From an uncultured Opitutia bacterium (GTDB lineage: Bacteria > Verrucomicrobiota > Verrucomicrobiae > Opitutales > UBA953): a stretch of DNA of 12,449 nucleotides. A program made the position numbers and the translations under genes. The DNA is taken from contig CAIOLH010000174.1 of assembly GCA_903859115.1 (NCBI GenBank), positions 1-12,449 on the forward strand. Direction: 5' to 3'. A model generated the notes under the pieces. It had not been told where the DNA came from, made no database searches, and worked only from the letters and a program-made list of their open reading frames with translations. Numbering within the stretch: position 1 is the stretch's first letter; each line of letters opens with the position of its first letter. Of this stretch, positions 7,126 to 12,449 are shown one piece after another.

Positions 7126-7165
7126 GAACGCCGCCCAGCCATTCGGCTTGGCGGCGTTCTTATTT
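7126..7165 (+). terminator. Intrinsic terminator-like hairpin after the lipoprotein gene
   Basis: GAACGCCGCC (7126-7135) pairs perfectly with GGCGGCGTTC (7150-7159). Inside, AGCC (7137-7140) pairs with GGCT (7145-7148) around an ATTC loop, with one C/T mismatch between the stems. The following TTATTT (7160-7165) is a short, imperfect T-run, so termination may be only moderately efficient. Confidence 0.7.
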
Positions 7166-7176
7166 ACGATAATAAT
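7148..7176 (+). promoter_or_regulatory. Possible aroC promoter overlapping the terminator
   Basis: TTGGCG (7148-7153, four of six matches) and AATAAT (7171-7176, five of six) are separated by 17 bp. Transcription would start only a few bases before the aroC ATG at 7187, giving a leaderless or nearly leaderless mRNA, in keeping with the absence of an SD there. Confidence 0.35.
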
Positions 7177-7186
7177 CTAAACACAC

Positions 7187-8296
7187 ATGGGAAATATTTT
7201 TGGACACAGCTTTCGCATTGCGACTTTCGGAGAAAGTCACGGTCCCGCCTTGGGCGTGGTCATCGAAGGCTGCCCTCCCCGTGTCCCCTTTGATTTAGAT
7301 TTTCTTAAAAAAGAATTAGCCCGTCGTCGCCCTGGACAGAGCGATTTGACAACGCAGCGCAAAGAGGAAGATCAACCAGAAATTTTATCGGGTCTCTCTC
7401 CTGATGGACTTACTTTAGGTTCTCCCATTGCAATTATTGTTCGCAATAAAGATCAACGTCCTTCGGCCTACACCGAAATGAAATCTGCTTATCGTCCTTC
7501 ACACGCTGACTTCACTTACGATTCTAAATATGGTATCCGCGCCGTAGAAGGTGGCGGACGTTCTTCTGCTCGTGAAACGGCAGCACGCGTTGCCGCGGGT
7601 GCCTTAGCGAAAACAGTTCTCGATCACGCTTGTGGTGCAAAAATTACAGCGTGGGTGGAAAGCGTGGCCGATATTCAAATGCCGCCGCTGGCAAAAACTC
7701 CGACGCAAAAACAAGTCGATGCGAGCCCTACCCGTTGTCCTCATCCTGCGACTGCAGAAAAAATTGCAGAGTGCATTCGCAGTGCACGCAGCCAAGGTGA
7801 TTCTGTAGGCGGAGTCATCTGCTGTGTGATTTCAGGATTACCTGCGGGCTTAGGTTCTCCTGTCTTTGATCGCTTCGAAGCTGATTTAGCTAAGGCGATG
7901 CTTTCGTTACCAGCGACGAAAGGTTTTGAAATCGGAAGTGGTTTTGCGGGCACTCAATTAATGGGCAGCCAGCATAATGATTTGTTCGTTAAAAAAGGCG
8001 GACGCATTCGTACTGCAACTAATCGCTCAGGTGGAACACAAGGCGGGATTACGAACGGCGAAGACGTCGTCTTCCGTATCGCGTTCAAACCTACTGCGAC
8101 CATTTTACAGAAACAAAAAACCGTCCGTCCAGATGGTAAAGAAACCTCACTCGCAGCCAAAGGACGTCACGATCCGTGCGTCTTACCACGCGCCGTGCCG
8201 ATTGTTGAAGCCATGGCTGCGCTCGTGGCCGTCGACCACTGGATTCGCGATCGTGGACAAAATGAATCTTTCGGACGCTGCGGACGTAAAGCATGA
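7187..8296 (+). CDS. aroC: AroC, chorismate synthase
   Basis: The last enzyme of the shikimate pathway: it converts 5-enolpyruvylshikimate-3-phosphate to chorismate and needs reduced FMN. It has 369 residues, close to the usual 350-390, and is complete. Signature blocks are [16 protein letters not shown] (15-30), RRRPGQ (46-51), [14 protein letters not shown] (103-116), [18 protein letters not shown] (122-139), [15 protein letters not shown] (251-265), [21 protein letters not shown] around 282-302, and [19 protein letters not shown] (327-345). No flavin reductase domain is fused, so FMN must be reduced by another protein. The stop overlaps the next start as ATGA (8293-8296), so the downstream CobW-like gene is translationally coupled to it. 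The upstream terminator makes this the first gene of its transcript. Confidence 0.97.
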   Translation: MGNIFGHSFRIATFGESHGPALGVVIEGCPPRVPFDLDFLKKELARRRPGQSDLTTQRKEEDQPEILSGLSPDGLTLGSPIAIIVRNKDQRPSAYTEMKSAYRPSHADFTYDSKYGIRAVEGGGRSSARETAARVAAGALAKTVLDHACGAKITAWVESVADIQMPPLAKTPTQKQVDASPTRCPHPATAEKIAECIRSARSQGDSVGGVICCVISGLPAGLGSPVFDRFEADLAKAMLSLPATKGFEIGSGFAGTQLMGSQHNDLFVKKGGRIRTATNRSGGTQGGITNGEDVVFRIAFKPTATILQKQKTVRPDGKETSLAAKGRHDPCVLPRAVPIVEAMAALVAVDHWIRDRGQNESFGRCGRKA

Positions 8297-9018
8297 CCCC
8301 GCTCATTATCGTTCTCGGGATTGCTGGATCGGGCCGTTCGGCCGTTGTCAAAGAACTCGCGGATAATGCGTGGGTTGAAGGTAAATCCATTCGTATTTTA
8401 TTCGAGAGTGCCGAGACTGCCGAAAATGCGACGCGTGCGGAGCGTTGGACATTTAAAGAGGGAGAAGCTCGTGTGCCCCAACCCGCAGGAGAAGCAGCCT
8501 GTATCCTGATTACGAATGGACGTCTCTCCACCATCGATCAGATGGAAGCCCTGCACCAACGCGTGACGAATTCAGATTGGCAAATTCAACGCGTCATCAC
8601 GGTGGTAGATTGTGCTCTCGCCCATCGCCATCCAGTGCTTTCTGAATGGTATGAAGCCTGTATCCATTTTTCCGATGCCGTCGTTTTAAATCGTCGCTGG
8701 GAAGTTCCCGGACAATTCATGAGTAAATTTTTAGAAAAATACGAAAACAGCTTTTATCCATGTCTGTTTTTTAATTTCTTAAAAGAAGGTCGCTTACACA
8801 ACCCCGCAGCGGTCATTGAAGGCGACCCTCTACGAATGAGCCATATCTTTGATGAAATCGATGCGGTCGATGAAATGGAATTCGATGAAGACAATTTACC
8901 GGAAGAACCTTTCGATTTAGTCCGTCAGCCTGATAAATATTTTGCGCGGGATGATTTAGGCCGTCGCATGATTACGGTACCTGAGATCAAAGAGGTCCTT
9001 AAACTGGAGGGGCGCTAA
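8293..9018 (+). CDS. CobW/G3E-like P-loop protein with substituted nucleotide-binding lysines
   Basis: A 241-residue protein of unknown role. The N-terminus is beta strand plus P-loop: [14 protein letters not shown], where G9-x-x-G-S-G-R15-S16 is a Walker A motif with Arg in place of the catalytic Lys. VITVVDC (101-107) and SDAVVLNR (127-134) follow. These match the order and spacing of the CobW/G3E GTPase pattern (VDA strand, then A-D-x-V-V-L-N-K-x-D), but the base-recognition lysine is Arg134 and the aspartate is absent (NRRWE). The C-terminal third is acidic ([19 protein letters not shown], 187-205) and does not look like a CobW C-domain. No CxCC metal motif is seen. G3E proteins usually serve metal delivery or cofactor insertion; whether this one binds nucleotide is open. 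The ATGA overlap with aroC indicates co-translation. Confidence 0.55.
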   Translation: MTPLIIVLGIAGSGRSAVVKELADNAWVEGKSIRILFESAETAENATRAERWTFKEGEARVPQPAGEAACILITNGRLSTIDQMEALHQRVTNSDWQIQRVITVVDCALAHRHPVLSEWYEACIHFSDAVVLNRRWEVPGQFMSKFLEKYENSFYPCLFFNFLKEGRLHNPAAVIEGDPLRMSHIFDEIDAVDEMEFDEDNLPEEPFDLVRQPDKYFARDDLGRRMITVPEIKEVLKLEGR

Positions 9019-9027
9019 ACAAAAACG

Positions 9028-9888
9028 ATGTATCTCCTAATTGCCATCTACTCTTGGCTGTTAGCTAATCTCCCCGAGGTTTTTGCTCGAGTCAACGCAT
9101 GGATTTTTGGCCAATGTATTTGGTTACTTCGTCGAAAAATTGTTTTAAATAATTTGCAGCAGGCTTTTCCGGAAAAAGATAAAGCGTGGTGGAAAAAAAT
9201 CGGTAAACTTTCCTGTCAACGTACAGCGGAGATGAGTCTTTTTGGAATCGCTTCAGCTTCGATCTCCAAAAAGGAATTACTCACCAGAATTAAACTGAAT
9301 CCCAATATCTTAGAGGGATCCAGCCGGCTAAATCACTCGGAAAAAGGTACGGTCTGTTTTGTGCCTCATTTTTCTTTAATGGAAATGATGACCACAATTA
9401 GACTTTTCGACTCAAGTTTAGCTCAAAGAAATTGGGTAACACTTTACCGTCCCCTGGATTTAGCAGCGGCGGAAAATTGGATTAAAAAATCACGCGAACG
9501 ATTTGGGATGAAACTAGTTTCGCGACGCGAAGGTTTTGGTCGAACCATGGAAGCCGTGCGCCAAGGGGGCGTCGCCTGTGTGTTATTTGATCAGAATACT
9601 CACCAAGGCATTCCGCTCAAGTTTCTCAATCGAACCTGCGCCGTGACGAATCTTCCAGGAATCATTGCCCAAAGATTTAATGCCGAGGCTAGAATTTTCT
9701 GGGCGCACCGGACCGGTTTTTGGCGCTGCGAGCTCAACGCCTTTGAATTAAAAGCCAAAGACTCTACGGCACTGACGGAAGATTCCAATGCTTGGCTGGC
9801 ACAACAGTTACAAAGTTCCGACGATGTCTGTGCGGATTGGCTATGGGCGCACAACCGCTGGAAAAGCGGCGACCAATTTAGTTACTGA
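9028..9888 (+). CDS. LpxL/HtrB-family lipid A acyltransferase
   Basis: A 286-residue inner-membrane acyltransferase of the LpxL/LpxM (HtrB/MsbB) superfamily, which adds secondary acyl chains to lipid A or a related glycolipid. Visible: a hydrophobic N-terminus (about 2-16); RRKIVLNNLQQAFPEKD (35-51), the family's N-terminal block; the catalytic H-x4-E motif H114-FSLM-E119; LYRPLD (139-144); FGMKLVSRREGFGRTMEAV (159-177), fitting the family's block before the DQN motif; FDQN (187-190); and the C-terminal DWLWAHNRWK (270-279). E. coli LpxL is about 306 residues, so this is slightly short but complete. Which acyl chain it transfers, and whether it is LpxL or LpxM, cannot be told. It starts 9 bases after the CobW-like stop; a GGAGGGG run at 9006-9012 is rather far from the ATG. 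Its stop overlaps the end of the convergent gene. Confidence 0.88.
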   Translation: MYLLIAIYSWLLANLPEVFARVNAWIFGQCIWLLRRKIVLNNLQQAFPEKDKAWWKKIGKLSCQRTAEMSLFGIASASISKKELLTRIKLNPNILEGSSRLNHSEKGTVCFVPHFSLMEMMTTIRLFDSSLAQRNWVTLYRPLDLAAAENWIKKSRERFGMKLVSRREGFGRTMEAVRQGGVACVLFDQNTHQGIPLKFLNRTCAVTNLPGIIAQRFNAEARIFWAHRTGFWRCELNAFELKAKDSTALTEDSNAWLAQQLQSSDDVCADWLWAHNRWKSGDQFSY

Positions 9889-10484
9889 GCCTGGGACGCT
9901 TCAGCAGGTGGGCGACGGTGCGCTGGACGTTCACCCTCTTTATTTCCATCGCCGTCCTTGTCCTTATCTTTGTCTTTATCTCCATCTTTGTCCTTAGACT
10001 TTCCGTCGGCACGAATCTTAGGCAGATCGGCTGAATATTTTTCTAATAATTTACGGATGTATTGTTGGCGCTCATCCGATGAAAGTTTTACGAAATTAGC
10101 ACGCTCTTGTTTAGCTTCATCGCCAGAAAGCTGTTTTAAATGGTATTCAAAAACCTTGGCTCCGAGACCACCAGGTCCACTTTTTTCGCGCATGTCCTTT
10201 AAAACCTTTTTACGTTCCTCGGGACTTGCATTTTCGAGCTTAGCGAGAGTTGCGGCAAAATCTTTACGCTCCTCGGGTGACATTCTTTCGATACGCTCCA
10301 TCGCAGATCGCATTTTGGCTAAACGTTCAGGAGGTAATTCTAAAATTTTACGCATCGTCTGAACTTCTTCCAGTGAAGGTTCATTGCCGGAATTAGGGCG
10401 CGATACGTCAGGTGATTTAGGTTTTTCGTCGACCGCACCACAGGTCGCTGCTGCTGCTAAAATAATAAAAGTAAAGTAGCGCAT
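9882..10484 (-). CDS. Secreted helical protein with Lys-Asp/Gly low-complexity tail
   Basis: A 200-residue protein from ATG 10484, chosen because it puts the signal peptide (MRYFTFIILAAAATCGA) at the N-terminus and leaves 4 bases after the upstream stop. A start 30 bases earlier (10514) would overlap that gene by 26 bases and bury the signal. Cys15 is preceded by Thr at -1, so it may be cleaved by signal peptidase I rather than lipidated. The body is charged and helical, with repeated S-x-E-E/D-R turns: LPPERLAKM (50-58), MSPEERKDF (68-76), ASPEERKKV (86-94), LSSDERQQY (134-142). This is similar in style to DUF3106 or periplasmic sensor helices such as CnrX/ZraP. From about 162 it turns into Lys-Asp/Gly repeats, then a Pro/Arg-rich end. 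It is the last gene of the sigma-factor cassette. Function unknown; a periplasmic sensor is a hypothesis. Confidence 0.7.
   Translation of the reverse strand: MRYFTFIILAAAATCGAVDEKPKSPDVSRPNSGNEPSLEEVQTMRKILELPPERLAKMRSAMERIERMSPEERKDFAATLAKLENASPEERKKVLKDMREKSGPGGLGAKVFEYHLKQLSGDEAKQERANFVKLSSDERQQYIRKLLEKYSADLPKIRADGKSKDKDGDKDKDKDKDGDGNKEGERPAHRRPPAEASQAQ
9945..9995 (-). repeat. Imperfect 6-base coding repeat (Lys-Asp codon pairs)
   Basis: Residues 164-180 of the secreted protein are alternating Lys-Asp with a few Gly-Asp pairs, encoded by near-repeats of AAAGAC, AAGGAC and AAAGAT. Codon use varies between units, so it is not a pure slippage tract, but length variation in multiples of six between strains would be expected. 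Confidence 0.7.
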
Positions 10485-10488
10485 GGTT

Positions 10489-10854
10489 TTAGATTTCGGT
10501 TTTATCGAGGACATCGACCACTAAGGAATTTTTATCAACGACCGGCGTGAGCATCGATAAATCATCCGCCATACCTAAGAGTGCACTTAACTGGGAAGCT
10601 TCATCGCTTCGAACCAGGGATTGAGTTTGTTGAATGAGTGACTCTTCAGAAGGTCCGCTGAAATAAACCAAGCTCGCAACTAAACAGGCAGCCATGGAAG
10701 TAGCGAAAGACGACCAACGAATAATTTGACGGCGACGATATGCGTGAACGGCTAAAACGACGCGATCAGCAAAGCCCGACACCTTCACGGAGCGAGAACG
10801 ACCCAGGTGGGTCGCCAAGTCGGCTTCGAGGTTGGATGGTGAGTGTTGGCTCAT
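10489..10854 (-). CDS. Small single-span membrane protein, candidate anti-sigma factor
   Basis: A 121-residue protein with a soluble N-terminal part of about 45 residues, a basic patch before the membrane (YRRRQIIRW, 39-47), one hydrophobic span (about 49-66) and a periplasmic C-terminal part of about 55 residues. It lies directly after an ECF sigma gene and before a secreted protein, the usual place for a membrane anti-sigma factor. No zinc anti-sigma motif (H-x3-C-x2-C) is present and I recognise no family, so the call is from context and topology. It could instead be a general membrane protein of the operon. The gap from the sigma stop is 47 bases and contains a 6-bp palindrome just before this ATG; no SD is seen. 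Confidence 0.55.
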   Translation of the reverse strand: MSQHSPSNLEADLATHLGRSRSVKVSGFADRVVLAVHAYRRRQIIRWSSFATSMAACLVASLVYFSGPSEESLIQQTQSLVRSDEASQLSALLGMADDLSMLTPVVDKNSLVVDVLDKTEI

Positions 10855-10856
10855 GG

Positions 10857-10869
10857 TCTTACAGTAAGA
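10857..10869. repeat. Short palindrome before the candidate anti-sigma start
   Basis: TCTTAC-A-GTAAGA is a perfect 6-bp inverted repeat around one central base, ending 2 bases before the ATG at 10854. In RNA a 1-base loop cannot close fully, so a protein-binding site is more likely than a hairpin, or it may be chance. Confidence 0.3.
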
Positions 10870-10901
10870 TAAACCCCGAAAAAGCCAGCGGGTTACAAAT
10901 T

Positions 10902-11477
10902 TTATTTATTTTCATAATGATCTTTTAAAAGTTCACGGAGGCGGGTGCGGGCCCGGTGAATCCACGTTTTAACCGAGGAAACGGGGGCTTTCATGGCAAT
11001 GGCGATGTCCTCGTAAGGCAGGTCCTGTTGGACGAGCAGGATAATGGCCGTGCGTTGTTCTAAAGGGAGTTGATTTACCGCTCGGTCAAAAGATTCCTCC
11101 AACTCCACCACATGGCGGGCGGATTCGTGGCTTTGGTCTCCCGGTTCAGGGGTTGAATCGAGAGTGCTGGTCGGCTTACGACTCTTACGACGCCATTCAT
11201 TCAGTACCAAGTTGTGGGCGATATGGATTAAGTAGGTGGATAATTTTGCCTCTGGGCGCCAACGCGACGCGGCACGATGGAGTCGAATAAAAACCTCCAT
11301 GGCGAGTTCTTCGGCTGTGGTTTGCGAACCTACTTCTGACTTCAGATAGCCTACCAAGCGAGGGTGGTGACGGTCTACCAATTGACGCAATGCATGGTCA
11401 TCGCCCTGGGCGACAAGTGCCATGAGACGCTTATCCTCTTCATCTTCACTAGAAGGCGAATATTGAGGAGTCGTCAT
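10902..11477 (-). CDS. ECF-type RNA polymerase sigma factor (sigma-70 family)
   Basis: A 191-residue sigma factor with only regions 2 and 4, the ECF plan. Region 2 spans about 17-98: DDHALRQLVDRHHPRLVGYL (26-45), then AEELAMEVFIRLHRAASRW (55-73), the core-binding and -10-melting part, and LSTYLIHIAHNLVLNEWRRK (79-98), the region 2.4 helix. A linker rich in Ser, Thr and Pro follows (100-118). Region 4 (about 126-187) has LPLEQRTAIILL and the helix-turn-helix LPYEDIAIAMKAPVSSVKTW (153-172) plus IHRARTRLRELL. There is no extra C-terminal domain. Its start lies 3 bases after the holB stop, so it is co-transcribed with a replication gene. The next two genes (membrane protein, secreted protein) look like its regulators. 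Its promoter targets cannot be told from the window. Confidence 0.93.
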   Translation of the reverse strand: MTTPQYSPSSEDEEDKRLMALVAQGDDHALRQLVDRHHPRLVGYLKSEVGSQTTAEELAMEVFIRLHRAASRWRPEAKLSTYLIHIAHNLVLNEWRRKSRKPTSTLDSTPEPGDQSHESARHVVELEESFDRAVNQLPLEQRTAIILLVQQDLPYEDIAIAMKAPVSSVKTWIHRARTRLRELLKDHYENK

Positions 11478-11480
11478 AAA

Positions 11481-12422
11481 CTACGAAGGAGATGACGGTG
11501 GGCGGTTAGAAAAAATCCGCACCGTTTGAAGTAAAAAATTCTCCATGGCAGAAATCCGGGAATAACTTAATTCCAAGCGGACGCGGCATGATTCTAAAAC
11601 TGTCACGGTACTGGCAATCTGCAATGAAAGTGTCGGGTGACTACGGCCCATTAATCTCAGTTTTTCTTCCATGGCAACGAGCATACGGTTCCAGATCCCT
11701 CTTCGAATCGTCTCCTCATAGGCGTCATTAATATCTTTTTTATCTTCATCATCAGTAACCGGTGGAGGTGGAGCTTTTTCGATGGCCTCTTCTACGAATA
11801 ATTCCAACAAGACCTCAAAGCGGGCACAGAGTGAGTACAGCGGAATAATTATTTCCGTGGAACGATTTTGAACAGGCTTCGTGGTAGCCAATTTGTTGAT
11901 GAAGTTCTCAAATTCTTTTAGCCAGTTATTCCAGGAGGGATCCTGAATGAGCGATTGCTCTCCGCCGAGGTGAAATCTTAAAGACCGGCTCAACACCGTG
12001 GGCAATACGCGGTAATAATTGGTGGTCTGCAAAATGATTAACGTACCTGCGGGAGGCTCTTCTAAAGTTTTTAAAAAACAATTAGCGGCTTCAGGGGCAA
12101 AGCGATCAACGTCATAAATAATCACCACGCGACGACCCGTGGTGGAGGTCAATCTCAAGTCTGCCACCACTTCTTGGGCACTCTCCATATTAATCCGACG
12201 AGACCTCTTAGCGGGTCGCAGCGCACGACAATCGGCATGACTTAACGGTTCATCGGTCTCTAAATGCAACCCCGCCAGCCATTCCGAAGCTTTAATTAAA
12301 AGTTCGCTACTTTGACCGGTAAATAAAACGGCGTGAGGCATCCGACCCTCGACGCGTGACCGAGCGAGCACCTTGAGGGCAGGAATATTTTCTATATTAG
12401 AGGAAGCGTCGAGTGACTTCAT
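11481..12422 (-). CDS. holB: DNA polymerase III delta-prime subunit (HolB), zinc-less variant
   Basis: A clamp-loader subunit of the AAA+ family, 313 residues (E. coli HolB is 334). Visible: RMPHAVLFTGQSSELLIKA (27-45), where the P-loop is degenerate, as expected for delta-prime, which does not hydrolyse ATP; SHADCRALRPAKRSRRINME (61-80), equivalent to the HPD-x-x-x-L-x-P-E block; Walker B-like VVIIYDVDRF (99-108); the hallmark NCFLKTLEEPP (114-124); and LPTVLSRSLRF (140-150), which has SRS where the usual motif is SRC. The cysteine cluster that binds zinc between the P-loop and the HPD block is absent and that segment is short. A Pro/Asp-rich linker (217-229) precedes the C-terminal helical domain. 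An upstream reading frame overlaps its first codons, and GAGG lies 9 bases before the ATG. Confidence 0.88.
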   Translation of the reverse strand: MKSLDASSNIENIPALKVLARSRVEGRMPHAVLFTGQSSELLIKASEWLAGLHLETDEPLSHADCRALRPAKRSRRINMESAQEVVADLRLTSTTGRRVVIIYDVDRFAPEAANCFLKTLEEPPAGTLIILQTTNYYRVLPTVLSRSLRFHLGGEQSLIQDPSWNNWLKEFENFINKLATTKPVQNRSTEIIIPLYSLCARFEVLLELFVEEAIEKAPPPPVTDDEDKKDINDAYEETIRRGIWNRMLVAMEEKLRLMGRSHPTLSLQIASTVTVLESCRVRLELSYSRISAMENFLLQTVRIFSNRPPSSPS

Positions 12423-12449
12423 GCCATATAGCCTCGTCTAATTGCGAGG
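12397..12449 (-). CDS. C-terminal tail of an upstream gene, possibly thymidylate kinase
   Basis: A minus-strand frame enters from the right edge and ends at TAA 12399-12397, reading SQLDEAIWHEVTRRFL. It overlaps the holB start by 26 bases. The sequence looks like a real amphipathic terminal helix, and tmk commonly precedes holB, so a tmk end is plausible. Only 16 residues are visible, so the product is a guess from context. The alternative frame ending in the ATGA of the holB start gives a less protein-like tail (LAIRRGYMA). Confidence 0.4.
   Translation of the reverse strand, partial: SQLDEAIWHEVTRRFL

Noticed and set aside
8091..8534. 147-codon minus-strand frame across the aroC end and the CobW-like gene
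   Set aside because: It is antisense to two well-supported genes, has no recognisable domain and no start signal.
9855..9869. CCGCT/AGCGG hairpin near the end of the acyltransferase gene as a terminator
   Set aside because: Only 5 bp of stem with no T-run on either strand, and it codes for the conserved HNRWK end of the protein.
9958..10362. 134-codon plus-strand frame starting MSLSLSLSPSLSL
   Set aside because: It is the antisense reading of the Lys-Asp repeat and helical body of the secreted protein; the serine-leucine repeat is a by-product of the tract.
1..12449. Mobile element, phage, CRISPR or defence island
   Set aside because: No transposase, integrase, terminal repeats, spaced repeats or defence domains are visible; gene order is that of conserved housekeeping clusters.

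Overview
The window looks like a chromosomal segment of a Gram-negative bacterium with a DAP-type wall. MurE carries the meso-diaminopimelate motif DNPR-x-E, and there is an LpxL/HtrB-type lipid A acyltransferase and a lipoprotein. Base composition is near half GC. Most starts lack a Shine-Dalgarno sequence. Together with the family flavour of the proteins (a DUF3568-like lipoprotein, the style of the ECF sigma factor and its neighbours), this suggests the Verrucomicrobiota (perhaps Opitutae) or a relative. That placement is an inference and was not tested by any search.

Layout. From 6288 leftwards on the minus strand lies the start of a division and cell-wall (dcw) cluster: mraZ, rsmH, an ftsL-like gene, ftsI, murE and murF, the last cut by the left edge. 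The four junctions from rsmH to murF are all ATGA overlaps, so the block is almost certainly one translationally coupled transcript. Upstream of mraZ is a 10-bp-periodic TGGG array that matches a MraZ operator. A divergent AT-rich intergenic region (6289-6672) carries two inverted repeats and a plausible sigma-70 promoter facing right. That promoter serves a small lipoprotein gene (6673-7101), which is followed by a hairpin terminator.

Next on the plus strand come aroC (chorismate synthase), a P-loop protein resembling CobW/G3E GTPases but with both diagnostic lysines changed to arginine, and a lipid A acyltransferase. The last of these meets the following gene tail to tail, with a 7-bp overlap.

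The right part is a second leftward operon read from the right edge: the last codons of a gene that may be tmk, then holB (DNA polymerase III delta-prime), an ECF sigma factor, a small single-membrane-span protein (candidate anti-sigma factor), and a secreted helical protein with a Lys-Asp/Gly low-complexity tail. The last three look like one signalling cassette placed behind a replication gene.

Most of the window is housekeeping. I see no CRISPR array, tRNA, rRNA, insertion sequence or phage gene. The points most worth a second look are the MraZ operator, the sigma cassette, the K-to-R CobW-like protein, and the hairpins that may hide the ribosome binding sites of ftsI and murF.
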